A stretch of 64,000 bases of DNA, from the NCBI GenBank assembly GCA_914767715.1, contig OU612074.1, forward strand, positions 21,812,062 through 21,876,061, given 5' to 3'. Of this stretch, positions 37,301 to 47,401 are shown in pieces. The translations under genes and the position numbers were made by a program. The notes under the pieces were generated by a model. It saw nothing but the letters and a program-made list of their open reading frames with translations. It did no database searches and was not told where the DNA came from. The stretch's first letter is position 1. The number at the start of each line of letters is the position of its first letter. Origin of the DNA: Membranipora membranacea (taxonomy: Eukaryota > Bryozoa > Gymnolaemata > Cheilostomatida > Membraniporidae).

Positions 37301-40266
37301 TTCGGGCGACAACTTTCATCATAAGTACCATGATAAGTTACTAAGGTTTAATTTGGTTAGAGCAGGACCGCGGCTTCCACTAGCCTGCTCTCATAAAGTT
37401 TGTTCAGTAGGGGGGAGAGAGAAGACAAACTGCAAACTCTCTTCTTGACAGCTCATAGGCTAAAGTTGACGAGGTTTGTCTCCAACCCCATCCCCCTCAT
37501 ACCCCAACCCCCAACAAAGCTGTCAGGACAGACTAGTTTTAACTTTTCAGGCTGTTTCAAGTATCACAAACCTCCATTGCGTCGTTAAAATAGTGAAAGC
37601 TGTATAAACTCCGAGAAATCCGAGAGTAGCAGCGACATACTTCCCTCCACAATTATAATACTGTAAGTACAACAAACAATATGTCAACAAACTCAAGAAT
37701 ATAAAACAAAAACACCTTGATAGAAAAGGGAGTTGTCACGTTTTTGCATGATAAATCAATTAAAAGGACAACTCCATATACAGTAGTAATAGTATGTAAA
37801 AGGAATACCAGCTTATTTACGGGTGCAGACACCCTACATTCTGGTGTAGATTATGAGTAGATTTATCTAGATCATAGAATGATGGGCAGAAATATTGTCT
37901 ATATATTGGTGATGAGCTATAAATCACATCAAATTTCAAAAGACACTAACAGTTTTACTGTGTATATGGAATTTTAGGCTCAGCATTTTGAGCCATCAAT
38001 TTTACTGATGGTTTGATTGTTTGGGGTGGAGGTTATGAGTTTATCGAAACCAAAAATTTTTGAATTCAATATAAGGTGCTGCTAGCCCTCAGATGGTTTT
38101 GATGAGATGATACAGTACAGCAGATCCAGTATGCCTGCATACGGACTTGGACCCCTCCTCAGACAAGCTGTAGCAGAGGGGGGAGCCAAACGAATTCAGA
38201 CATACTAGATCAAACTGGAGGTAACAGCACACCTTTCACAACAACTGACCACATGAACTACACACAACATGATATCATCGCAACGTTACAAAATTAGCTT
38301 ACCAGAGCGGTGGCGACCATAACCACCTCTACAGTAGTGGGTACCACATTGAAGACTAGAGCACTCAGCATGAAGTTAATACCGCTACAAAAATAATTAT
38401 ATTATGTACAAAATATTAATGCTATCAACAGCAATTCCATGTGAGGACTGCTGAGTATATCAGATTCTTTAATGACTTAATACTGCATTGCAAAAGAAAG
38501 ACTTCTTATCATGTCACCTAGTGATCTGCTCGTACTTATATCGACAAAATTCTCCGTGCCCATAATCCATTACATTCAGGCACTTGAGGTACGCCTGAGG
38601 TGCTCATTTCTTGAAATCCAAAATAAGCCATCATTGTAAAATCACAACTGTATGTTATGATTTTACAATGATGGCTTATTTTTTATTTCAAGCTGTTCAT
38701 AGACGCGGCGCAGTATAGGGTATCGTGTACTCACCGTGTACCTCTGTCTATAGCTTTAGACAGAGCACCTGTCTGACGTGACAGGTGGAAGCTAAGGTCA
38801 AGGTTGTGTAAATGTAAGAACATGTTCCTCCCGACATTCCTGATAGAGCTCTGAGCTACACGAGCGAATACATAATTCCTAAGCTCATTTAGCAAGCTTG
38901 TAGAGCCTTTAGCGATACCATCTATGAAAATATCAAAAGTTGCATTATGGTTACCTAAATATTAACGTAATTTTAGCATGAGCATATTGGTCTCATAGCC
39001 TAACCCTGCCTCATACAAGTTTCAAAAGTTGATCTCATAATTACTTAAGGCCTGAGAATTAGATGTTTTTCCGGTTATGCAAAATAGACAGTTTTCTGAG
39101 CTCTAATTTAAGCCTCCTATGCTGCTGGGTTTAAAAGTACCAAACTGGAGAAAAGACAACTCCGAAGCTTGAGTCAGAGCTCCGAAAACTGTCTATAGTC
39201 TCATGAAAAGGGATCGAACATGATTTAAGTATCAGGCTGTGTTGGGCTTTCATCTTGGAACGATAACTCCTTGACAGTTTTTCTATGTTTTTCAACACCA
39301 GGAACTGAACATAATTGCTGACTGATAATCTATGATATTCTTGATTCCTTGTACACCCTCTGATAGGAAAATGAATCTTCTCATGGTATAGAGGGGTCTT
39401 CCGGAGAAAGGCAATGACTGCCGGACAGCTTTGCTCAATTATGATGCACATGCAGCATGGTATCCTAAAGCACAGGGGATTACAGATCAAATATGAGTGG
39501 CCAGCCTGTGAAGCAGTGAAAGGGATGCTAGTTACTACAGGGCACCAGAAATCTAACACACTAAAAAGGAATCAATGAGCTTGTCGGAATGATACATAAT
39601 TTTACTCACATGCTAATACCAGAGCGGTGGCAGTAGTTATAATAGTCCCCTGAGCTGTGTCAAAGTTTCCTAAGTTTAGATGATCCACCAGCTCTTTGAA
39701 TATGAATGGTATGCTAACATTCACCAGCTGCAAATGTACAGATATTTTTAGTAGGCCTATATATTCCAACAGTTTGTAATCAACAGTCTTGATATTTCAT
39801 ATTTTACTCCTGCGTATTTTACTGCTTTGATAACTCTTTTTTCCTGGTGGAATTCACTTCAGTACATCACATTACATTTGAGGAACAAAAATACATACAT
39901 ACAGATATATATTAGAGGACAATATATGATGTGTAGCTGTGATATCAAATAGAAGTCGAAAACAAGAGCACACATGGTCGATTGATACAAAACACAAGTA
40001 AAATAAGAAACATCGGTGTTGTTACTCTCAACTTGTTCGATTCTCACAAGGAATGGGCATACCTTTGCACCTATGAGCAGCCCAAGTGCTAACACCACTC
40101 TGCGCCTGATCCACGGTTTGTCTTTGGGCCAGACAAACGATAGCATCTGTTTAAGTATGTGGTTTGAGCCGACATCCTTACCAAATTGTGTGTAGGTAGT
40201 AGTGTGGCCTGTGCTCCCAACACCAGGATGGAAACATGTCCGCTTCCCTTGAATTAACAAGTTTGG
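31336..40266 (-). CDS. ABCB7: ABCB7/ATM1-type mitochondrial half-transporter, 13 exons, 5' incomplete
   Basis: Exons in transcript order: 40063-40266, 39610-39727, 38735-38921, 38303-38384, 37572-37660, 36715-36853, 36206-36329, 35094-35251, 34510-34673, 33266-33395, 32731-32902, 32074-32177, 31336-31578. All borders are AG/GT and phases join to 638 codons with TGA. Family knowledge: these inner-membrane half-transporters dimerise and export a glutathione-linked sulphur or Fe-S compound used for cytosolic Fe-S protein assembly. Seen here: membrane-domain signatures [20 protein letters not shown] and [18 protein letters not shown]; Walker A GGSGSGKST (about 417-425, split by an intron after GG); Q-loop Q465; signature LSGGEKQR (521-528); Walker [11 protein letters not shown]-loop His577. 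The conserved VAIARAIL after the signature reads ISIGRAIL. The C-terminus ends after NIQME, shorter than I recall for vertebrate ABCB7. The mitochondrial presequence exon was not found. Confidence 0.95.
31947..32055. mobile_element. Inverted-repeat element inside an ABCB7-like intron
   Basis: AGCCTGTCTTAACACACTTTG and CAACAAAGCTTGTCGAGACA are imperfect inverted copies around a GGGGGAGGG / CCCCTCACC centre. A similar pair (GCCTGCTCTCATAAAGTTTG and CAACAAAGCTGTCAGGACAG) bounds 37383-37533, and a single end lies at 34985. It looks like a low-copy MITE family, but the ends are poorly defined. Confidence 0.5.
33466..34079. repeat. 30-bp minisatellite in an ABCB7-like intron
   Basis: About twenty units of TATATAAGGTCTCTATACGT followed by GTAGTCCCTG. 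Some carry an inserted TGTCTGTCTGTCCCTGTCTTAGCGATA segment, giving a higher-order pattern. It lies between the exons ending at 33395 and starting at 34510. Confidence 0.95.
34732..34804. mobile_element. Inverted-repeat element, TATCCCACAATGCAA family
   Basis: ATCCCACAATGCAA and TTGCATTGTGGGAT ends, 73 bases, in the intron upstream of the Walker A exon. It is the shortest of three copies in the window. Confidence 0.7.
35252..35490 (-). repeat. ACTATTACT-type repeat reaching the acceptor of an ABCB7-like exon
   Basis: Degenerate units on the minus strand such as ATTTTAGGTACTATGAC, TATTAGGTATCATGAC and TTATAGGAACTATGGC repeat the sequence around the real acceptor TATTACAG|GTACTATGAC at 35251. 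The exon frame stays open back through the array, reading hydrophobic Thr/Ile/Val/Met repeats (GTMTI, GIMTV, GTMAV). Confidence 0.8.
35568..35800. mobile_element. Putative MITE with GGGTGTCTTTCAATTAGAAA ends
   Basis: GGGTGTCTTTCAATTAGAAA and TTTCTAATTGAAAGACCCCC are inverted ends, with further internal inverted similarity (GCTCACTCAGTGTGGGAGTG / AAGTGAGTGATAATTCTGAG). The CAGGGGTGTC start resembles hAT-type ends. No clear target duplication was seen. Confidence 0.55.
36885..36960 (-). repeat. 18-bp repeat just upstream of an ABCB7-like exon
   Basis: About four units related to ACGGTCACCACAAGGGAG on the plus strand lie 30 bases from the acceptor at 36854. The exon frame remains open through the array, giving VVTVSL-type hydrophobic repeats. 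Confidence 0.75.
38123..38211. mobile_element. Short inverted-repeat element
   Basis: GATCCAGTATGCCTGCATAC and the reverse complement of the right end, GATCTAGTATGTCTGAATTC, pair with mismatches; the centre has CCCCTCCTC / GAGGGGGG. Intronic and non-coding. Confidence 0.5.
38607..38695. repeat. Hairpin in an ABCB7-like intron
   Basis: TTGAAATCCAAAATAAGCCATCATTGTAAAATCA-type sequence is followed after about 14 bases by its reverse complement; the inner 24 bases are perfect. Non-coding. Confidence 0.8.
39087..39193. mobile_element. Short copy of the TA-flanked MITE
   Basis: GACAGTTTTCTGAGCTC and GAGCTCCGAAAACTGTC ends flanked by TA on both sides; the inner parts match the outer 60 bases of each arm of the 8062-8569 element. 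It is a deletion derivative lying in an ABCB7-like intron. Confidence 0.8.
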
Positions 40267-42505
40267 CTGAAAAAAAGATAAACGTAGTAGAAGATGCATT
40301 GATTATCATTAGATTATGTAATCCTGGCTAGCGTCAGTTTTTTTTCAGACCAAAGGCTTATTTGGAAGAATGATCTTATATTATTACAGCTCGGTTTTCA
40401 ATACATTAAAACCAAAGGGAAAATACTTCATGTTATATACCGATAATATAATATATAATGATACAGTATGATAAATTACCCAAATTGTCCAAACTGTTTT
40501 CTAACACCAATCAGAGATACACATGTTTCCATATGTCGACTTGACATCAGTTTTAAGCCCAATTGATATATGGGAATAGCATTCAAGTCAACTCTCGGAT
40601 ATATCGATAGGCATTTCTTGATGCGAAACTAGATACGGTTTTGATTTGCAATCATCGTTAAAGGCGGTGTGGATAAATGGATAGCGCAGCGTTAGCGGCC
40701 TGCACACAGGCCCGAGTTTATATCCCGACCGCGGCTGGTGTTTTTTTCATCATGGAAATCATCAGCATTCATCATTCGAAATGGGAGTGGACCACTCATT
40801 CCAAACATGGGAACTTAGTGATAGTGAATAAGCTGAAGGTATATGAGTTCAATTATAATTGTAGGTAGAAACATCGAGCTCTCTCTTCATATTTCAACAT
40901 GATGGGAAAATTGTATTTAATGTATATAAAATCAGATAAGATAAGCCAGTCACCGCACTCCAGTATTTAAGGCTTTACTGCAGAGTCTAACCTTAGCGAA
41001 TGCAGGTCGGGAGGTTGGCACATTTTTGCAGGCTCTTCTAAGTCCGCTACATACTCCTGTACTGTTCAGAAAACGCCTCGAATAATTTGATATACTCTAC
41101 AAAACAATATATCTATATTCATATAGCCTATGACAAAGTATGAAACATCCTGGATTCCTGTAGAATACGCACACATTTTTGATCAGCTTGATCATTGTAG
41201 GCAAAGATTTTATTCTCGTCTGCACACATTTCTGATCAATGTACAAATGCATGCTTGGATACATGCATAGGCCTCTAGGCCTACATGGAGGCTTGTATAG
41301 CACCATTGGTGATACAGATGACCTATAGATGGCAAGAAATGTAAGTGTTGTACATCTGATAATATGTATGATATACAAATGCAGGTATTTGTGGGAATGT
41401 GTATTATTAGATCATAGGAATTTTTCAGCCTTTTATTTGCACCTAATATTTTCCTGGACCTCAAAATCACATCTCAGATTGAATAATCATGAGCTGATAG
41501 GTCACTGAATGTAGTCAGATGTGAAAATGCTCTGAGCTTATGAGTTAGTTTACAATGCAACTAGTCAGGCAACACTGGCCAAAGTAGACACCAGAATATG
41601 CTACCCTAAATCAAGTATGCTGCAATTTTCAGTATAATGGGAATGACCCTGGATGCTGGCAGGTTGGATCTTATCTATTGCCATCCTCACAGATCGATCG
41701 AGTGAGATTTTCCTAATGAGACAGTGTTCTGCACCATAAAAATTGAAGTAAGTTGACTCTGCTCCTTATCAAAAACTGACTGCCACCATAGATGACTGGG
41801 GGTTTGTAGTTCTGCATCTACATCCATTGGATAGCTATTACACAGTAAACACATACTAATACAATCAACTACAAGAATGCCTTTATGAGTACTACCCCAT
41901 CTATACAAACCTTTAAGTTTGGCAATTCATTAAATCCAAACACAAACACTATCACTAACAGTCAAACTCTCCAGCTCAACAATTACAAGCCATTTAATTT
42001 TAAGCTAAAACAATTTGAAATGGAAAAAAAACAAGGAATATACATGGAAATGTAAAAGATGTGTATGAGACAGCAATGAGGGAGTCCGTTATAGGACAGG
42101 TAGAGGTGAATTCGAAGCAATTTGCAAAGCAAATAAACTGACTGTCTCAACCTGAGAAAAATGTGACTTGTTTTAGATGTAAAGTTTGAAGCCTCATAGG
42201 TATGCCATTGTTAATTTCAAATTATAGCTTATTACATGAGAACCCAATCTACTATAAGTGCTAATAGATTATCTGTGGCTCTTACACTGTTAAATGTTGG
42301 GCTTCTGTTTTGACAAATCCTCCATAATAAACAATTCATCCTGTGGCATTTCTTCTTGAACTTGAAAATACCTTGACAAAAAAGTGCATGATTCCTACAT
42401 CCTATTATGTAAGACAGGCAGACGCCCCTAGTATTACAAATGAGAGTTTGGTTCCCTGCTAACATTGAGAGTTATCTTTTACCGTGACATGATGGAACAA
42501 CTCGG
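40267..42505. other. Stretch upstream of the first visible ABCB7-like exon
   Basis: The acceptor at 40267 shows that at least one more 5' exon exists. I found no frame here that looks like a mitochondrial presequence. It contains a SINE-like element (40660-40830) and otherwise nothing recognised. Confidence 0.5.
40660..40830 (+). mobile_element. tRNA-derived SINE-like element
   Basis: GATAGCGCAGCGTTAGCGGC (A-box-like) and GAGTTTATATCCCGACCGCG (B-box-like) are spaced as in a tRNA head. The body contains GGGAGTGGACCACTCATTCC and the tail ends near AGTGATAGTGAAT. Body and tail match 26795-26885 and, in part, 22608-22760. Confidence 0.65.
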
Positions 42506-43005
42506 NNNNNNNNNNNNNNNNNNNNNNNNNNNNNNNNNNNNNNNNNNNNNNNNNNNNNNNNNNNNNNNNNNNNNNNNNNNNNNNNNNNNNNNNNNNNNNN
42601 NNNNNNNNNNNNNNNNNNNNNNNNNNNNNNNNNNNNNNNNNNNNNNNNNNNNNNNNNNNNNNNNNNNNNNNNNNNNNNNNNNNNNNNNNNNNNNNNNNNN
42701 NNNNNNNNNNNNNNNNNNNNNNNNNNNNNNNNNNNNNNNNNNNNNNNNNNNNNNNNNNNNNNNNNNNNNNNNNNNNNNNNNNNNNNNNNNNNNNNNNNNN
42801 NNNNNNNNNNNNNNNNNNNNNNNNNNNNNNNNNNNNNNNNNNNNNNNNNNNNNNNNNNNNNNNNNNNNNNNNNNNNNNNNNNNNNNNNNNNNNNNNNNNN
42901 NNNNNNNNNNNNNNNNNNNNNNNNNNNNNNNNNNNNNNNNNNNNNNNNNNNNNNNNNNNNNNNNNNNNNNNNNNNNNNNNNNNNNNNNNNNNNNNNNNNN
43001 NNNNN
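42506..43005. other. Assembly gap, 500 Ns
   Basis: Exactly 500 N characters, the usual placeholder for a gap of uncertain size. Open frames crossing it are artefacts. Confidence 1.
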
Positions 43006-43859
43006 ATCTTCTGGCTGCGAACAACTCGTTACCTGGTATACTCGGGCTAAGTGCTTGAAATTTAAATCTATTTATTTCCCTTTTTCCGAACAAAGCTACA
43101 ATACATTTACTCAATAGGCTGATATGAGCATGACTCGCGATGCAGGGCTGAGATTTAGACTATTGAGCACAAATATTGCGACAAACTGATTAAAGTAAAC
43201 AAGTTCCTAAACCGGCGATGGAAACTTTCACCGTTACCTACTATATTGGGAAAATGAACTACTTCGGGTGACATTTGTACCTAGTTTTAAGAAGAAAAGA
43301 ATAACAATATTTGGGTGCCCCAATCAATTTATATGGTGGTTTTTGAGGTGGAGGCAAAGTAAGGAAGTAAAAACAGGAGTTTAACCTGATGAAACACTTT
43401 TATCTCTGTGGTTCATAGCATGCAAAAGGATTATTATGACTTACCAACCTGCAATGTCGACAACCCCCAGAATAAACATATATAGAATAGTTATGCTGGA
43501 ATTCACTGAGGATCAATGCCAACTATATAGAGGCATTTTGCCAATAGATGATAAATGGTTAAACATTGGAAGATGAAAAATGTCGTGATGCACTATAGAC
43601 TATGAAAAATAATATTTAGCTAGATTGAGTGATTGCTTACTTACATTGTTATCGATCTATATACATTGAAAAATGTATATTACTGATCTGATTTACAAAA
43701 AAAATAATAGTATTGCGTAAAAAGCCTTTGATAAAATTAAAAAAGAGGGATCTATATCATAGCCAACATTAGGTATCAGTTTCACACCATATTCCCATAT
43801 ATTTGATATAGAGACATTCTGCTGGCTAGTGCAGTGTTATAGGGAATGGTTCGTCTGTT

Positions 43860-44230
43860 AATGTTGCTCAGTCTAGTTTGGCAAAGTTTGCATGAGGATA
43901 TCTCAGGAAGCCGATGTTTATGCATGTCTCGTTTCTTCTGGCAGTATATGACACATATCATCTGGAGTTGGTTTCATAGGTTCTCAATGTCATCAGCTTC
44001 CGCAGCATAGGTAGATGATTTTAAGGGCGAGCAATGGTATTGTCTCGAGTTGTTCCATGCTCTGTCTGGTTACATAAGGGAACCATGCAGGCGCTGCATA
44101 TGTCGCTACAGATAGTATTTTGGCTTTGTAGGCATACTTAAAACTAGGTTTTAATACTCCGTACCGTTTGAGTTTGGTCAGACAGTTGCACTTAGATCTG
44201 CATTTCTCCACAAGGCCAGAAATCCTTCAA
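43860..44230 (-). pseudogene. LINE reverse-transcriptase thumb remnant
   Basis: The minus-strand frame at 43993-44211 reads YAAPAWFPYVTRQSMEQLET then LALKII, closely resembling YAVPAWFSMASQTQRLRVER and LALKII of the larger LINE at 19144-20409. It is a 5'-truncated fragment broken by a stop. Confidence 0.75.
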
Positions 44231-45398
44231 TTTATTACCGTATTGAGCACGTATCCATCCTCTTTGTGTACAAGTCTTCTGTAACAGAATGATAACAGAC
44301 ATATTTAAATGGTGAGTTGTTCTGATAAATGGTACAAATAAATAGCAAATCGTTAAATGAAGGTTTCTCGATCACCCAGCCTTCCCCTCAAAGTTAAAAT
44401 CACAACTCTTTTTTTAATCGGATCAAAAATTTATAAAAAGAATAGCTCAAACTTTTTTTTTCAATAACTTTGTCCGGATGTGTAAGCTGAGACTTTGAAC
44501 TGGTTTGTTAAAAAGTGGTTGAAATCTTTTTTTAATAGTTAGTTGTTTGAAAATGCGGCGAGATTTGCGATGATTGATTTATGAACAGTAAAATGAAGGC
44601 CAGAGAGAAATTAATGAGAATGCGAAGCGAAACCTGTCCATGAAAACTAAACATAGATAAAACATACACTAGAGATACAGCAATTTTACGTTTTAAAGGA
44701 AACCATAGCTTTTCGCATTCAATATGATACACAAACTTTTACAGTAAAAGTCCATTATAATTTAAAAAGTAAAATGCAATGTGAAGGCAACCTCAGTTAT
44801 CAGGAGAAGACAATTATGAGATTTTGCAAGCTCTCTATTGTCTCAGCGGGGAGGGTTGGATGCCCCCTCCCCGATCTTAGCATAAGCTCCAAATGGATGT
44901 TTGTTAAATCTGATGACAGTTTATTGTGATGATTATAAATGGTTTGCAGGTTGTTTGTAGTTGTCTTTAATACTAGGTAAAACTTCCATAAGATGGTCTG
45001 GTGATCCAAGCTGGTAATCTATGACAAAACTAGACATTAAGTATGAAATAATTCATTATTGCTGAGCTGAAGTGGAAAATTGATCAGTTTCAACTTGTGA
45101 ATGTAACAAAATTATTACCTGAATTAATTTCTGCGCTGCACAATTTTCATGCTCTCCAGTTCATTCGTTTCCCCGCTAAATGGAATTTTTATTTTAGGCA
45201 GAAGCAGCCTAGCAATAAACGCTCTGAAAGAATATGGCACGCTTTGATGGCATGAAAAAAAGTGTTCTTGAGTAACAATCATAGTGAACTAAAAAATGAG
45301 GGTGTACCCAGCTGTAGTGGTCATCTTCAGCGGCAGCGAGGCAGCATATCTGCAATTTTCCACAAAGCTGCCTTTAATAGGTGGAATGTGAAGAGTTT

Positions 45399-45500
45399 GA
45401 TAACAGTAAGCAGATGACACTGATAGTGACCGGGATTCAAACCTGCACTTTCAGATTGAGACGCTCAATCCTAACCACTGCACTACCCTGCCACCCTGCT
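45399..45500 (-). mobile_element. tRNA-derived SINE-like element
   Basis: On the minus strand, GTAGTGCAGTGGTTAGGATT (A box) and GCAGGTTTGAATCCCGGTCA (B box) have clear pol III promoter consensus and tRNA spacing. The stems do not fold as a normal tRNA, so a SINE head or tRNA pseudogene is more likely than a tRNA gene. Confidence 0.65.
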
Positions 45501-46476
45501 ACCCTATTTTTTATTACATGCATTTTCTTTCAAAATGTTGAGGTAAGCGGAGGGCGTCAGATGGGAAGAGCCACTTTTTTGGCAGGTCATTCCAGCGCCC
45601 ATATACTATACAATCTTATTCAGAGTTCCTAATGGTTATATATTAATACCTTAAAAACTTGTATTGTATCAAGATAAAAAGCAGCTTGGCAGAGTGGGCA
45701 AACACCATATTTTCAGAGTCTTGAGTTTACTCTTTGAGCATGTGTAAGCTGACTTATATTACATTTTACTCCCCTTTCCTGTTTTGCTGCTAGTGTGAGA
45801 TTCTATCATGATGTATGACACAAGGTGACACACCCGCAATGTTGGCAACTGACTTGGCGATATGTTATGCGCAACGTCAAAACTGCTGATTTATCAATTT
45901 ATGATACTGTTCTAATTCTGACAAAATTATTATCTTGGCACTTTGTGACAAAAAACGATACCTAAATTCATAATAAAATTTTGATTTTCATGATTAATGT
46001 AAGTCAAGGTGTTTCTCTTCTACTGTGTTCAGTGGAATCAAAGGTGTTCCAAAACTTCAAATTACCATTAACTCATTACCTCTGATTGGTAACACGGCTG
46101 GTCGAGATATGGACAAAAAAGACAGCGTATCACAAAACACAGACTGCCTTTTTCCGTTTCAGTTAAAACTAATTTTTGTATATCTCACTAAAGTTTACTA
46201 GGGACCTTTAATTCTGAATGAATGACGGTTTTTGAAAGCAAATTATCACTATAACAGCGCTCTAAATTATTGCTCAGTTGTCATATCGTTTAGTCATAAT
46301 TTTTTGACAAATCAGTGAGTCAGACTGTATATAGTTCCGTCAATCAGTGAGCAATATGGGAACAAGACCCTAGCAGATCTGAGTTAGCGATCAGCATTAA
46401 AATCCCCCTGACTGTTATATCCCTGGCTGTAAGCATTTTTTAGCGATGAATAAGTAATCAAATTTTCCGAACTCAC

Positions 46477-47401
46477 GTCAATCTCAAGAATGAACCAACT
46501 TCCGACGGAACGATCTGTATGGAAAGCGATATTCATATATTCGTCAGTTCCGTCCCAACACCATTCAAAGTTTGTTCTCGAATGTGAGCAGAAATGCATA
46601 TACTGCTGGGAGGTTCTACTGCCGAAAAACTGTAAAAAGAATAGATTGATAGCTCTTATGAACTCACTGTATTTCAAAAACTTAGCTTGAGCTGGTCAAT
46701 GGACCGCTTAACCCAATTCAAAATACTCATTTCATCAGTTTAGCCAATAGCCTCATCAATATTCCATTGAATTGGCTAAAAAAGTCGTTCAGCCAAATGG
46801 ACTATTTCAAAACAAATACATTGGAGTTTTGTACAATTAAAAGGCAATATTATTCACATGAGATAACAAAACAGCAGTTTGTACACCTTATATCAATCTC
46901 CCCATCTACCCAGTTAGATTACCTCTAATGTATCACAGCTGCAGTCATTACAGTCCTCAATGTCTCTATGTCTCAAATAAAAAATAATTCTTTTGCATTT
47001 CGATACGACTGTCCATGTGCAACTGGTATGATGAGGAGCCTTGCCAGGGTAGCCAGGAGAACTAACGGTACCTTTGAAGCCTTTCAGAAGAGCTACATGG
47101 CCACAACCTACATTAAAAACAAACATTGTATTCAACTCAAAACATTAATCAATAAACAAAAACTGTGTCAATCAAAACTGAAAATACCAGCATATTTAAA
47201 TACCGGAGATCCACTGTGTGTTTGTGTACCCCCTCTGCCTCTTCGATATAAAGAGTAGCCGGATTTCCGGCGGGCATGGGTATAGGGTGCGGCATGAGTA
47301 CTATGTGTCCCAGTTCCTGTACTCCAAGAGGATAACTCTCTCCGCTTCAAAGATGTTGATGTCCTAAATGAGTGCAATGCTGCCGGATTTAATTCCCTCA
47401 C
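46477..47401 (-). CDS. CUB-domain protein, partial
   Basis: Two exons, 46923-47107 and 46477-46629, have AG/GT borders and matching phases and build one CUB domain: GCGHVALL..., GTVSSPGYPGKAPHHTSCTW, paired cysteines in IEDCNDCSCDTLE, then YMHFCSHSRTNFEW and SVGSWFILEID. CUB domains are extracellular beta-sandwiches that mediate protein or calcium binding in secreted or membrane proteins. The open frame at 47168-47401 could be the preceding exon: a donor after KYAG (about 47189) would leave one base and join in frame with GT|TGTGGC, but its Ser/Thr/His-rich composition is not distinctive. A donor after EID at 46476 shows that more exons follow, which I could not locate. Confidence 0.65.

Larger units (their letters stand above)
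43006..46476. other. Gene-poor stretch right of the gap
   Basis: It contains a LINE remnant (43860-44230), a tRNA-derived element (45399-45500) and a run resembling a tRNA A-box region (GCTTGGCAGAGTGGGCAAA near 45682). A further exon of the CUB gene is expected here but was not identified. Confidence 0.5.

Noticed and set aside
39131-39559. 142-codon minus-strand ORF
   Set aside because: It lies wholly inside an intron of the ABCB7-like gene, partly in a MITE, with no domain or codon pattern.
42465-43114. Open frames of about 200 codons on both strands
   Set aside because: They cross the 500-N gap and consist almost entirely of unknown residues.
43006-43114. First exon of the ABCB7-like gene right of the gap
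   Set aside because: The short frame starting at 43114 lacks the arginine-rich amphipathic pattern of a mitochondrial presequence and has no visible donor before the gap.
45399-45500. Functional tRNA gene on the minus strand
   Set aside because: A and B boxes are good, but the acceptor and anticodon stems do not pair convincingly; a SINE head is more likely.
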